Assembly (NCBI GenBank): GCA_023391375.1
Contig: JAEWBB010000011.1
Location: forward strand, 310,001 to 374,000
Direction: 5' to 3'
Origin: Pseudomonadota bacterium
GTDB lineage: Bacteria; Pseudomonadota; Alphaproteobacteria; Sphingomonadales; Sphingomonadaceae
Length of the DNA: 64,000 nucleotides
Below, piece by piece: positions 42,312-51,077 of this stretch (position 1 is the first letter of the stretch; each line of letters starts with the position of its first letter). A model generated the notes under the pieces. It was not told the DNA's origin and ran no database searches. It saw only the letters and a program-made list of their open reading frames with translations. The position numbers were made by a program, and so were the translations under genes.

Positions 42312-43780
42312 GCCAGCATCCCTTCCATCGTCACCCGATCGAGCTTGCCGGTCGCGCCGGTGGGTAGCCGGTCAACCCAACGGATCTTGCGGGGCATCAT
42401 GAACGCCGGCGCCTGCGCAGTGAACCAAGACTTGAGCCGCATTTCGGCATTGTCACCGTTGGCGACGGCCACCAGACCGACGACCTGCCCAGCCTCGGCG
42501 TCTTTTATTCCGAACGCGGCAACTTCGAGCACCGCCCCGCTGGCGATTGCCAGTTCCTCGATTTCCTGTGGACTCAAGCGGTTGCCGCTGACTTTGAGCA
42601 TGGCGTCGTCGCGGCCGCGGATCCGCAAGAGCCCGTCTTCGCCAATGACAGCGCGATCGCCGCTGTGAACACCGTCGGGCCGGAACCGGGCGGCCGTGCG
42701 CTCGGCGTCCTGCCAGTAGCCTTGCGCGACCAACGGGCCGGAATGGACCAACTCGCCCTCCTCTCCGGGGCTGGCTTCAGAACCATCGGGCCGGATGATT
42801 TTCAGGTCCGCAAAAGGAATGGCCTTGCCGACACTGTCGGGATGATCGTCGACTAGATTGGGGTCGAGGCTTGCAGAGCGGAACGCTTCGGTCAGACCGT
42901 ACATCAAATGGATTTGCGCATGCGGGAACAGATGGCGCAATTGGCGGACAAGCGGTTCCGGCAAGTGACCTCCGCTGTTGGTGAGCGTCTTGAGAGACGC
43001 ACCTTCCCCACCCGCCCAATCGAGCGCGGCAAGCTGGTGCCAGAGCGGAGGGACGCCCGCCAGGACCGTGACGTCATGACGCCGAATGGCTTTCTTCACG
43101 TCGTTGGGCAGCAAATAGTCGAAACCGATCGCGCATCCTCCCGCTGCCCACGTGGAAAGGAGCTGGTTCTGGCCATAATCGAACGCCAGCGGAAGAACGC
43201 ATAGGGTGCGGTCGGTCTCGGAAAGGCTGAGATAGTAGGCGACGCTGATCGCTCCGAGCCAAAGGTTCGCGTGGCTGAGCATGACGCCCTTGGGACGACC
43301 GGTAGAGCCGGACGTGTAGAGAAGAGCGGCCAAAGCGTCCGACCGATGGTTGGACGGAGGCAGGCTTTCGTCCCCATCGGCCCAATCTTCTAGCGCGACA
43401 AGGCGCGCCTCCGCCTGTTCTCCAGCTTGAAGGCTCCCAAGTCGCGCCGAGTTGCCGACTAGCAGCCGGGCGCCGCTGTCCGCTAGGATATGGGCCGCCT
43501 GTCCATGCTTGAGCAGCGGATTGATCGGCACATGGACCAGCCCGGCGCGCGCAGTTGCCAAGGGCAAGAGACATGCCAGGCGCGTCTTGCCCGTCCAGCT
43601 GGACACTCGGTCGCCCGGTTCCAGCCCGTACGACAAAAGGCGCGCGGCAATGCGTCCCACAGAGCGGTCCAGCGCCGCATAGGTTAGGTGCTCCTCACCC
43701 GCGACCAGCGCCACGGCGTCCAGCGCTCCCCGCAATGCGAGGTGATCGAGCGGCTTGGGAACGGGATCGGGGTATGTCAC
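42308..43780 (-). CDS. Acyl-CoA ligase (AMP-forming), exosortase-A-associated type
   Basis: A 490-aa ANL-superfamily adenylating enzyme. The P-loop-like motif is LLYTSGSTGRPKGVMLSH, followed by LMYGLTEAFRSASLDP and GDRAVIGEDGLLRIRGRDD, with the C-terminal Lys in GATGKLDR. It should activate a carboxylic or amino acid, perhaps loading a carrier protein. The start is GTG at 43780, 46 bases after lexA on the same strand. It is coupled to the PLP decarboxylase; a matching carrier-protein gene lies 8 kb away at 52048. The substrate is not known. Confidence 0.83.
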   Translation of the reverse strand: MTYPDPVPKPLDHLALRGALDAVALVAGEEHLTYAALDRSVGRIAARLLSYGLEPGDRVSSWTGKTRLACLLPLATARAGLVHVPINPLLKHGQAAHILADSGARLLVGNSARLGSLQAGEQAEARLVALEDWADGDESLPPSNHRSDALAALLYTSGSTGRPKGVMLSHANLWLGAISVAYYLSLSETDRTLCVLPLAFDYGQNQLLSTWAAGGCAIGFDYLLPNDVKKAIRRHDVTVLAGVPPLWHQLAALDWAGGEGASLKTLTNSGGHLPEPLVRQLRHLFPHAQIHLMYGLTEAFRSASLDPNLVDDHPDSVGKAIPFADLKIIRPDGSEASPGEEGELVHSGPLVAQGYWQDAERTAARFRPDGVHSGDRAVIGEDGLLRIRGRDDAMLKVSGNRLSPQEIEELAIASGAVLEVAAFGIKDAEAGQVVGLVAVANGDNAEMRLKSWFTAQAPAFMMPRKIRWVDRLPTGATGKLDRVTMEGMLA

Positions 43781-43826
43781 GCACGCGGCTTAGCCGACGA
43801 GCGCGGAGCGTGCCACGCCGTAAAGG

Positions 43827-44489
43827 TCAGTAGCGACGGATCAGCCCGGCCAACCGGCCCTGGATACGGACCTGTTCGGGTCGATAGCGCTGCGCCTCGT
43901 AGTGGCGGTTGGCCGGATCGAGCCGCACCATCTGTCCCTCGCGGCGGAAAGTCTTCAGCGTCGCTTCGGCATCGTCGATCAGCGCCACCACGATCTCGCC
44001 CTCGCGCGCCATGTCGACCTTGCGGATCAGCGCGAAGTCGCCGTCGAGGATGCCCTCTTCGACCATCGAATCGCCGGACACCTCGAGCGCATAATGCTCG
44101 CCCGGACCGAGCAGCGCCGCCGGAACGGAGAAACTCTCCTGCCCCTGCAACGCCTCGATCGGCGTGCCCGCGGCAATGCGGCCATGCAGCGGAATGTCGA
44201 TCGTGTCATTCGCCGCCGCCGGAACGATCGGCTTGGACGTGGGCGCCGCCGCGACTGCCGCAACAGGAGCAGCGACATCCGGCATCTTGAGCACCTCGAG
44301 CGCGCGGGCTCGATTGGGCAGGCGGCGGATGAACTGCCGTTCTTCAAGCGCGCTGATCAGCCGGTGGACACCCGACTTCGACTTGAGGTCCAGCGCCTCG
44401 CGCATTTCGTCGAAGCTTGGGCTGACGCCCGACGCCGACAGGCGCTCGTTGATGAAACGAAGCAATTCATTCTGCTTGGCGGTCAACAT
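43827..44489 (-). CDS. lexA: SOS repressor LexA
   Basis: Represses DNA-damage genes until RecA triggers self-cleavage. The 220-aa protein has an N-terminal winged helix (LTAKQNELLRFINERL, GVHRLISALEERQFIRRL), a cleavage site A107-G108 (GRIAAGTP), catalytic S141 (VSGDSM) and K179 (ATLKTF). An alanine/proline-rich linker at 70-95 is longer than in E. coli. ATG 44489 is the family start. A perfect SOS box lies 20 bases upstream, so it should repress itself. Confidence 0.96.
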   Translation of the reverse strand: MLTAKQNELLRFINERLSASGVSPSFDEMREALDLKSKSGVHRLISALEERQFIRRLPNRARALEVLKMPDVAAPVAAVAAAPTSKPIVPAAANDTIDIPLHGRIAAGTPIEALQGQESFSVPAALLGPGEHYALEVSGDSMVEEGILDGDFALIRKVDMAREGEIVVALIDDAEATLKTFRREGQMVRLDPANRHYEAQRYRPEQVRIQGRLAGLIRRY

Positions 44490-44508
44490 TCGATCGGCCC
44501 CTCTTACG

Positions 44509-44523
44509 GAACGAATGTAGAAC
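44509..44523 (-). promoter_or_regulatory. LexA (SOS) box upstream of lexA
   Basis: The plus strand reads GAAC-N7-GAAC, which on the lexA strand is GTTC-TACATTC-GTTC. This is the exact alphaproteobacterial SOS consensus GTTC-N7-GTTC, placed 20 bases before the lexA start and between trpG and lexA. Confidence 0.9.
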
Positions 44524-44547
44524 GTGTAGGCAACGAAAGGTTTCCCG

Positions 44548-45129
44548 TCAAGCGGCCCGACAACTTTCAACGAAAGCGCGGATCAGGGCCGCCCCTGCCT
44601 CGCTCGTGACACTCTCCGGGTGGAACTGGACGCCGTGTGCCGGCGCTGTCGCATGCCGCATCGCCATCACCACGCCGTCGTCGGTCCACGCCTGCGCCAG
44701 CAGCGGCTCAGGCAATTCGCTGACTGCAAGGCTGTGGTAGCGGGTAAATCGCAGCGGGCTCGCCAAGCCCGCGAACAAGCCGCTGCGGTCATGCGTCACC
44801 GACGCGATCTTCCCGTGGACCGGCGGGACGCGTCCGACTTTCCCTCCGCAGGCCAACGCCAGGGCCTGGTGCCCAAGACAGACGCCGAGGAACGGACGGC
44901 ATTCCTCTACCGCGGCGCGGGCCAGGTCCACCGAAATGCCCGCCGCTTCGGGCGTCCCGGGCCCTGGCGAAACGACGATCCCGTCCACCCCGCGCGTCAT
45001 GGCCTCGGCGACAGAAACCTCGTCGTTGCGCACGATGTCGAGGTCGGCCCCGGCCACGATCAGATAGTCGGCCAGCATGAAGCTGAAGCTGTCGACATTG
45101 TCGACCAGCAGCAGCCGGGGACGGCGCAC
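44548..45129 (-). CDS. trpG: Anthranilate/aminodeoxychorismate synthase glutamine amidotransferase subunit
   Basis: Class I glutamine amidotransferase that passes ammonia to TrpE or PabB. The 193-aa protein has LLLVDNVDSFSFML, the oxyanion motif SPGPGTP, the nucleophile C84 in GVCLGHQAL, and H170/E172 in VQFHPES. The start is GTG at 45129, 4 bases after ppiD. Neither trpE nor pabB is adjacent, so it may serve both anthranilate and folate synthesis, or only folate (pabA role). The symbol follows family convention. Confidence 0.88.
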   Translation of the reverse strand: MRRPRLLLVDNVDSFSFMLADYLIVAGADLDIVRNDEVSVAEAMTRGVDGIVVSPGPGTPEAAGISVDLARAAVEECRPFLGVCLGHQALALACGGKVGRVPPVHGKIASVTHDRSGLFAGLASPLRFTRYHSLAVSELPEPLLAQAWTDDGVVMAMRHATAPAHGVQFHPESVTSEAGAALIRAFVESCRAA

Positions 45130-45133
45130 GAGA

Positions 45134-47071
45134 CTATTCGGCGGCCGTTGGGCCCGTGATCCGGGCCTGTGCCGCCTTGATGTCGTCCTCGTTGCGCTTG
45201 ACCTTCACGTCGGTGCGGACCGCCGCGATGAACTGCTGCGCCAGTTCCTGGCCCAGCGTCTGGCTGAACGCCTTCTGCGTCTCGGCGATCAGGCCGGGCT
45301 GCGTCATCGCATTACCTGCAACGATCTTGTCGGTCTTGATGACGAAGAAGCCGCGGCCCTGCGGGTCGGCCGCCATGCGGCTCTTGCCCTGGGCGAGCGA
45401 GAACATCATGCGCAGGGGCACGGCCGCGTCCGGCTGGACCTGGCTGAGCTGGAGGCGACGCGCGGTGATCGGCTGCACCTGCGCCTTGCCCTGCCCGCTC
45501 GCCTTTGCGGCGTCGGTCACACTCATACCCTTGGCGACCTTGGCCGCGATGTCCTGCGCGACAGCGCGGGCACGGGCCATCGCCTGCTTCTGGATCCAGT
45601 CGGCGCGCACGCGATCCTTGATCTCGGCCAGCGGCGCCGGCGACGCCGGAATGATCCGGCCCACGCCGACCAGCGTGTAGTTCGCACCGGCGGCATCGCC
45701 CTCGACGACCGGGTCTTCGTCGGAACCGAGCGAAAAGCCTGCCTTCAGCGCGCCCTTGAACTGCGCCGGGAGCGCGTAGTTCGCGTTGGTCCGGGACACG
45801 CCCTGCGCCATGATCGGCGGCGTTTCGACGAGGCTCAGGCCATTGGCCTTGGCTGCTTCGGCCAGGCTGGAGCCGTCGGCGATCATGTCCTCGACCTTGC
45901 CGACCAGCTCGGCGAGCGCGTCCTTGCGCTTGGCCTCGACAAGGGCGGCGACGATCTCCGGCTTGGCTTGCGCCAGCGACTTGCCCCGCTGGTCGCGGAT
46001 GTCCTCAACCTTCGCGACGGTCCAGCCGAACTGGGTCTTGACCGGCCCGACCACCCCGCCCTTGGGCGCGGCGAACACGGCCTTGGCGGCTTCATCACCG
46101 GCCAGCGCGCGATATTGCGCCAGCGTCTGGACGCCGAGCGTCGTGTCGGCCGCGGCCACCCCTGCGGGCGCGGCGGCCGCAGCGAAGTTGCCGCCGGCCT
46201 TGGCGCGCTGCGCGATGCCATTGGCCGCCTGCGCATTGGCAACGGTCGCCTGGCTGATCACGCGCTGCGGCGTTGTGGCGTAATTGGCGCTGTTCGCCTT
46301 GTAGTAGGCCGCGACATCGGCATCGCTCGGCTGCACGCCCGCGACTTGCTCGGGCCCGATCGACGCGAGCTGCAGGACGCGCTGTTCGGGCACCACATAC
46401 TTGCCCTTGTTGGCGTTATAGTAAGCGGCCAGGTCGCCATCCGACGGCGAAAGACCCGCCGTGAAGCCATCGGTCTGGACCAGTGCGAGTTCTCCGCTCC
46501 GCTGCTCCATCAGCATCGAGGCATATTGGGTCGATACGTTGATCGGCATCAGCGCGCCGCTGCCCACCGGGGTCAGGAGCAGGCGCGAGCGGACGTCGGC
46601 CGCCAGCGCATCGCGCAGTTCGGCGTCGGTCAGCCGTTCGCGGCGCAGGAAGCCGAGATAGGCCTCTTCGCTGAACTTGCCGTCGAGGCCCTTGGCATTG
46701 GGCAGCGACGCGATCTGGCCGTCGACCAGCCGCTTGGACAGCAGCAGGCCATGGGCATTGCCGAACGCCTGCAGGGCGCGCTCGTCGACCAGCTGGTTGA
46801 AGATGTCGGGAAGCTCGCCGGCGATGCTGGCCATGGTCGCTTCCGGATTGCTCTGGCGCGCAACAGCCAATGCGCGTTCGGCGATGCTGCTGAATTCGCG
46901 CTCGGTGACTTTCTGGTCGCCAGCCTTGGCAAGATAGCCGCCGCCGATGCCCGTGCTCTTGAACTGGTTGATGTCCATCAATGCGAAGCTGGCCAGGATT
47001 GCCACCAGGAACAGCACCATCAGGACGGCGCCCGCTTTCGATTGGGAAAAGCGGCGAACAGAAGAGACCAT
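45134..47071 (-). CDS. PpiD-like periplasmic folding factor (SurA_N_3/parvulin)
   Basis: A 645-aa inner-membrane-anchored chaperone and peptidyl-prolyl isomerase. It has an N-terminal transmembrane helix (AVLMVLFLVAILASFALMDI), a chaperone domain with two NEF-like segments (about 50-170), and a parvulin-like region (about 265-370). A second SurA-like helical module follows and the C-terminus is charged. ATG 47071 (MVSSVRRFSQSKAG) is the normal family start. It is divergent from tpiA and upstream of trpG. Parvulin activity may be weak, as in other PpiD proteins. Confidence 0.88.
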   Translation of the reverse strand: MVSSVRRFSQSKAGAVLMVLFLVAILASFALMDINQFKSTGIGGGYLAKAGDQKVTEREFSSIAERALAVARQSNPEATMASIAGELPDIFNQLVDERALQAFGNAHGLLLSKRLVDGQIASLPNAKGLDGKFSEEAYLGFLRRERLTDAELRDALAADVRSRLLLTPVGSGALMPINVSTQYASMLMEQRSGELALVQTDGFTAGLSPSDGDLAAYYNANKGKYVVPEQRVLQLASIGPEQVAGVQPSDADVAAYYKANSANYATTPQRVISQATVANAQAANGIAQRAKAGGNFAAAAAPAGVAAADTTLGVQTLAQYRALAGDEAAKAVFAAPKGGVVGPVKTQFGWTVAKVEDIRDQRGKSLAQAKPEIVAALVEAKRKDALAELVGKVEDMIADGSSLAEAAKANGLSLVETPPIMAQGVSRTNANYALPAQFKGALKAGFSLGSDEDPVVEGDAAGANYTLVGVGRIIPASPAPLAEIKDRVRADWIQKQAMARARAVAQDIAAKVAKGMSVTDAAKASGQGKAQVQPITARRLQLSQVQPDAAVPLRMMFSLAQGKSRMAADPQGRGFFVIKTDKIVAGNAMTQPGLIAETQKAFSQTLGQELAQQFIAAVRTDVKVKRNEDDIKAAQARITGPTAAE

Positions 47072-47168
47072 GTCGAACACACTCGCGCGTTTGGAATTTG
47101 TCGAAGGCCGCTTTAGGGGCCGCCTAGCCGCCAGACAAGGACGCGCGGCGGACAACAGGGGAATTGAG

Positions 47169-47909
47169 ATGCGCAAGCTCGTCGCCGGCAACTGGAAAAT
47201 GAACGGCACCGCCGAAGATCTCGTCGAAGTGCGCAAGATCGCTGCGCATGAGGCTACGTGCGACGTTGCGCTGTGCCTGCCCTCCACCCTGATAGAGCGC
47301 GCTGCCCGCGACGCCTCCGGCTTTGCGATCGGCGGACAAGACGTCCACGCATCTGCCAAGGGTGCGCATACCGGCTGCATTTCGGCCGCGATGCTGCTCG
47401 ACGCAGGAGCGACCTTGACTATCGTCGGCCATAGCGAACGGCGCGAGGCGCAGGGCGAAACCGACGGGGACGTTCGGGCCAAGGCGGAAGCTGCGCTCCT
47501 CGCCGGTCTGGCCGTCATCGTCTGCTGCGGGGAAAGCGACGAGGTTCGCGCCGCGGGCGATGCGGTGGCGACCGTGACCCGCCAGCTCGATGCATCCCTC
47601 CCCCAGGGCGACGCTGCCTCTGCCGGCGTGCCGGGGCGTCTGGCTGTCGCCTACGAACCGATCTGGGCGATCGGAACTGGCAAGATCCCGACGGTCGAGG
47701 ATATCGCAGACATGCACTCGGCGCTTCGAGGCCGGCTGGTGGCGGCGTATGGCGAGGCCGGAAATGCCATTCGTCTGCTTTACGGGGGATCGGTCAAGGG
47801 GTCGAACGCGAGCGAGATTTTCGCGATTGCCGATGTCGACGGAGCGCTGGTTGGCGGGGCGAGCCTGAAAGCGGACGACTTCACGCCGATCATCGACGCC
47901 GCCGCCTGA
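47169..47909 (+). CDS. tpiA: Triosephosphate isomerase
   Basis: Interconverts DHAP and glyceraldehyde 3-phosphate. The 246-aa barrel has KLVAGNWKMNG with the catalytic Lys, IVGHSERR with the electrophilic His, and AYEPIWAIGTGK with the catalytic Glu, then YGGSVKGSNA and GALVGGASL for phosphate binding. ATG 47169 is the family start. It is divergent from ppiD across 97 bases. Confidence 0.97.
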   Translation: MRKLVAGNWKMNGTAEDLVEVRKIAAHEATCDVALCLPSTLIERAARDASGFAIGGQDVHASAKGAHTGCISAAMLLDAGATLTIVGHSERREAQGETDGDVRAKAEAALLAGLAVIVCCGESDEVRAAGDAVATVTRQLDASLPQGDAASAGVPGRLAVAYEPIWAIGTGKIPTVEDIADMHSALRGRLVAAYGEAGNAIRLLYGGSVKGSNASEIFAIADVDGALVGGASLKADDFTPIIDAAA

Positions 47910-47983
47910 GGTTCAGGCTTTATCAATCGGAACAATGCGATAAGGTGAGCGCCAATTTACCGTTGGAGCGTTGAAGGATCATC

Positions 47984-48580
47984 ATGAAGAAGTTCATCGT
48001 CCCCGTTTTCGCCGCCCTGTTCGCCGCTGCCACCCCTGCCGTCGCGCAAGTCGCGCCGTCGCAGATTTCGCCGGGCATGCAGGTGTATGACGCGAACCGC
48101 CAGCTGGTGGGTGCCATCGCCAAGGTCGACAAGGGCATGGCGACGGTGGCGACGGACAAGCACGAGGTTCCGGTCAACCCGGCCAGCTTCGCGCTCGAGA
48201 ACGGCAAGCTTTATCTCGCCATGAACCGCGAACAGCTCAACAGCTTCTACGAAAAGGAAGTCGTGGCGGCTGAGGAATCGCTTGCCGTCGGCAAGCCGGT
48301 GAAGGGCCTTGAAGGCACCACGCTCGGCACCATCAAGGAAATCGATGCCGCCAAGGTGCTGATTACCCTCGGCAGCGGGCAGACGATCGAACTGCCGCGC
48401 AACGGGATCGCCGGCGGTGCGACCGGCGCCACGGTCGGCGTCAGCGCGGCCGACCTCGCCAAGCAGCTCGGCGCAGCCGGCGCCGCGACGGCGACCACCA
48501 ACGCCGCGGTGTCGACTCCGGCCGCCGGTGGCGACGCGAAGGCGGGCGTGACCGCCAAGGCTGGCGCAACAGCCAACTAG
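47984..48580 (+). CDS. Exported protein with two PRC-barrel-like repeats
   Basis: A 198-aa secreted protein with signal peptide MKKFIVPVFAALFAAATPAVAQ. Two related segments at about 31-85 (GMQVYDANRQLVGAIAKVD ... EVPVNPASF) and 103-161 (GKPVKGLEGTTLGTIKEID ... TIELPRNGI) have the PRC-barrel pattern and look like an internal duplication. The tail is low-complexity Ala/Gly/Thr. GAAGGATC precedes the ATG. A good hairpin terminator lies 13 bases downstream. Function is unknown. Confidence 0.72.
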   Translation: MKKFIVPVFAALFAAATPAVAQVAPSQISPGMQVYDANRQLVGAIAKVDKGMATVATDKHEVPVNPASFALENGKLYLAMNREQLNSFYEKEVVAAEESLAVGKPVKGLEGTTLGTIKEIDAAKVLITLGSGQTIELPRNGIAGGATGATVGVSAADLAKQLGAAGAATATTNAAVSTPAAGGDAKAGVTAKAGATAN

Positions 48581-48592
48581 TCCCCATTTGCC

Positions 48593-48628
48593 CTTTCGGC
48601 GCGTGCTGGCTACAGCGCGCGCCGAAAG
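48593..48628 (+). terminator. Hairpin terminator after the PRC-like gene
   Basis: CTTTCGGCGCG and CGCGCCGAAAG are perfect 11-bp inverted repeats around a 14-base loop, followed by TCTTCCCGTT. The position 13 bases after the stop and the strong GC stem fit a terminator, though the U-run is weak. Confidence 0.65.
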
Positions 48629-48655
48629 TCTTCCCGTTCCACGAAAGCCCCGTCG

Positions 48656-48982
48656 ATGTTCACCTTCCTGCTCATTCTCCAGACCCTGATTGCCGCCGCC
48701 CTGGTCGGCGTCATCCTGATGCAGCGGTCGGAAGGCGGCGGGCTTGGCGTCGGCGGTTCGTCGGCAGGTTTCATGACCGCCCGCGGCGCCGCGGATTTCC
48801 TGACCCGCTCGACGGCGGTGCTTGGCGGCGTATTCATCATCCTGTCGATCGTGATGGCCGCGATTGCCGGCGTCAGCCGCGAATCGACCAAGATCGATAC
48901 GTCGCTGGCGACCGATGCGCCGGCCCAGCAGGCACCGGCGCAGCAGCCCGCGCCGGCCCCGGCGGTACCGCTCGCGCAGTAA
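48656..48982 (+). CDS. secG: Preprotein translocase subunit SecG
   Basis: Small SecYEG subunit. The 108-aa protein has two transmembrane helices (MFTFLLILQTLIAAALVGVI and STAVLGGVFIILSIVMAAI) separated by the family loop LMQRSEGGGLGVGGSSAG, and an Ala/Pro/Gln-rich tail. Position between tpiA and pyrG is a common alphaproteobacterial order. Confidence 0.94.
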   Translation: MFTFLLILQTLIAAALVGVILMQRSEGGGLGVGGSSAGFMTARGAADFLTRSTAVLGGVFIILSIVMAAIAGVSRESTKIDTSLATDAPAQQAPAQQPAPAPAVPLAQ

Positions 48983-49058
48983 GCGCACACTTTTTTCTTC
49001 ACTCCGGCGATTCGCCCGCTTGCGCGGGACCCGTCCGCTTGCTTAAGGCCCGACTCCC

Positions 49059-50693
49059 ATGGCGCGGTATGTTTTTGTCACCGGCGGCGTGGTCTCCAGC
49101 CTCGGCAAAGGTCTTCTCGCAGCGTCCCTCGGGGCGCTCCTTCAGGCACGCGGTTATTCCGTCAGGATCCGCAAGTTCGATCCCTATCTGAACGTCGACC
49201 CCGGCACGATGAGCCCTTACCAGCACGGTGAGGTCTATGTGACGGACGACGGCGCGGAGACCGATCTCGATCTCGGCCACTACGAGCGCTTCACCGGTGT
49301 GTCGGCGCACCAGAGCGACAACGTCACCTCGGGACGCATCTACCGCGATATTATCGCGCGGGAACGGCGCGGCGACTATCTCGGCGCCACCGTCCAGGTC
49401 GTTCCCCACGTCACCAACGCGATCAAGGAGTTCGCGCTGGCCGACGTCGACGGTCTCGACTTCGTCATTTGCGAAATCGGCGGGACGGTCGGCGACATCG
49501 AATCGCTGCCGTTCGTCGAGGCCATTCGCCAGCTCAAGAACGAGCTCGGGCGTGGCAACGCGGCCTTCGTGCACACGACGCTGGTCCCCTACCTCGCCGC
49601 CGCGGGCGAGCTGAAGACCAAGCCGACCCAGCATTCGGTCCGCGAGTTGACCAGCTACGGCATCCAGCCCGACGTGCTGCTGTGCCGGGCTGAGCGTGAA
49701 ATCCCGGAGAGCGAGCGCAACAAGATCGCGCTGTTCTGCAATGTCCCGCCGTCGGCCGTCATCCAGGCGCTCGATGCCCGGTCGATCTACGATGTCCCCC
49801 TCGCCTACCACAATGAGGGGCTCGATGCGGAAGTCCTCAAGGTGTTCGGAATCACCGACGCGCCGGAACCGGACCTCACCCGCTGGACCGATATCATGGA
49901 CCGCGTCGACCATCCGGAAGGCGAGGTCACGATCGGCGTGGTGGGCAAATATGTCGGCCTGCCCGACGCCTACAAGTCGTTGCGCGAAGCGCTGGTCCAT
50001 GGCGGCCTCGCCAACCGGGTCAAGGTCAACATCCGCTGGATCGATGCCGAGCTGTTCGAGAAGGACGACGGCAACCTCGCCGCCGAGCTCGAGCCGCTAC
50101 ACGCCATCCTCGTCCCCGGCGGGTTCGGCGAGCGCGGCAGCGAGGGCAAGATCGCTTCCGTCCGTTTCGCCCGCGAACGCGAAGTTCCGTTCTTCGGTAT
50201 TTGCCTGGGCATGCAGATGGCCTGCATCGAGGGCGCGCGAAACACCGCCGGCATCGCCACCGCCTCGACCACCGAGTTCGGCGACACCGACGAGCCGGTC
50301 GTCGGCCTGATCACCGAATGGATGAGCGCGGAAGGTCTCCAGAAGCGCAATGCCGACACCGACATGGGCGGGACGATGCGGGTTGGCGCCTATGAAGCAA
50401 GGCTCAAGGGCAACAGCCACGTCGCGACGGTTTATGGCACCACCGAAATCAGCGAGCGCCATCGCCACCGCTACGAGGTCAACAACCACTATCGCGACGT
50501 CCTCGAACAGGGCGGCCTGGTGTTCTCCGGCACCTCGCCCGACGGCGAACTGCCGGAAATCGTCGAGCGGCCGGACCACCCCTGGTTCATCGGCGTCCAA
50601 TTCCATCCCGAGCTCAAGAGCCGGCCGTTCGAACCGCACCCGCTGTTCGCCAGCTTCATCGGCGCCGCGCTCAAGCAGTCGCGACTGGTCTGA
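49059..50693 (+). CDS. pyrG: CTP synthase
   Basis: Glutamine-dependent amination of UTP to CTP. The 544-aa protein has the synthase domain (FVTGGVVSSLGKGLLAASLG, RIRKFDPYLNVDPGTMSP, FVICEIGGTVGDIES) and a C-terminal class I amidotransferase with the nucleophile in FFGICLGMQMA and HPELKSRP. Length is standard. It follows secG by 76 bases. Confidence 0.98.
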   Translation: MARYVFVTGGVVSSLGKGLLAASLGALLQARGYSVRIRKFDPYLNVDPGTMSPYQHGEVYVTDDGAETDLDLGHYERFTGVSAHQSDNVTSGRIYRDIIARERRGDYLGATVQVVPHVTNAIKEFALADVDGLDFVICEIGGTVGDIESLPFVEAIRQLKNELGRGNAAFVHTTLVPYLAAAGELKTKPTQHSVRELTSYGIQPDVLLCRAEREIPESERNKIALFCNVPPSAVIQALDARSIYDVPLAYHNEGLDAEVLKVFGITDAPEPDLTRWTDIMDRVDHPEGEVTIGVVGKYVGLPDAYKSLREALVHGGLANRVKVNIRWIDAELFEKDDGNLAAELEPLHAILVPGGFGERGSEGKIASVRFAREREVPFFGICLGMQMACIEGARNTAGIATASTTEFGDTDEPVVGLITEWMSAEGLQKRNADTDMGGTMRVGAYEARLKGNSHVATVYGTTEISERHRHRYEVNNHYRDVLEQGGLVFSGTSPDGELPEIVERPDHPWFIGVQFHPELKSRPFEPHPLFASFIGAALKQSRLV

Positions 50694-50785
50694 CCTAACG
50701 GGGCAGGCCGGATGGAGCGACAGACTGGTTTAAGAGCCGTCGGCATTCATTTGCCGTTCACTGCGAAAGTCGTTACGTAAGCGGC

Positions 50786-51022
50786 ATGCGCAAGCTGCTG
50801 CTTCTCGCCATGCTCTCGTCCGCCCTCCCGGCGGCGGCTTATGCTGGCGAAGGCACGCGAACCGGAGGCGACCAAGCCCAGAAGGTCGAGCAGAAGCGTT
50901 CGTCGTGGCAATGCAACCGCGACAAGGATCATCCCGTCCGCGAGAGCACGTCAAAGGTCGATTGCAAGATCAACCGCCCGCTGCCGCCGGTGATCGATCC
51001 GACCCCCATTTTCCTGCCCTAG
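50786..51022 (+). CDS. Small uncharacterised secreted protein
   Basis: A 78-aa protein with a signal peptide (KLLLLAMLSSALPAAAYAGEG) and a short charged mature part containing two Cys (WQCNRDKD and VDCKINRP) that could form a disulfide. It ends in a proline-rich segment. An 8-bp palindrome TTACGTAA lies 5 bases before the ATG. No family is recognised. Confidence 0.55.
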   Translation: MRKLLLLAMLSSALPAAAYAGEGTRTGGDQAQKVEQKRSSWQCNRDKDHPVRESTSKVDCKINRPLPPVIDPTPIFLP

Positions 51023-51077
51023 TCCAGACGGACGAAACGGCGTTGCGAGGCGCCGCAAGCCCCCCTACATCACGCCC

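Noticed and set aside
43781..43813. Nested inverted repeats between lexA and the acyl-CoA ligase
   Set aside because: The outer 6-bp and inner 4-5-bp stems compete for the same base, and there is no U-run, so neither a terminator nor an operator can be supported.
45077..47116. 679-codon plus-strand frame opposite ppiD
   Set aside because: Antisense of a clear PpiD-type protein, with Arg/Gly/Asp/His-rich low-information translation.
48964..49010. Terminator-like signal after secG (GCGC-AGTAA-GCGC followed by a T run)
   Set aside because: The stem is only four bases and includes the stop codon; too weak to call.
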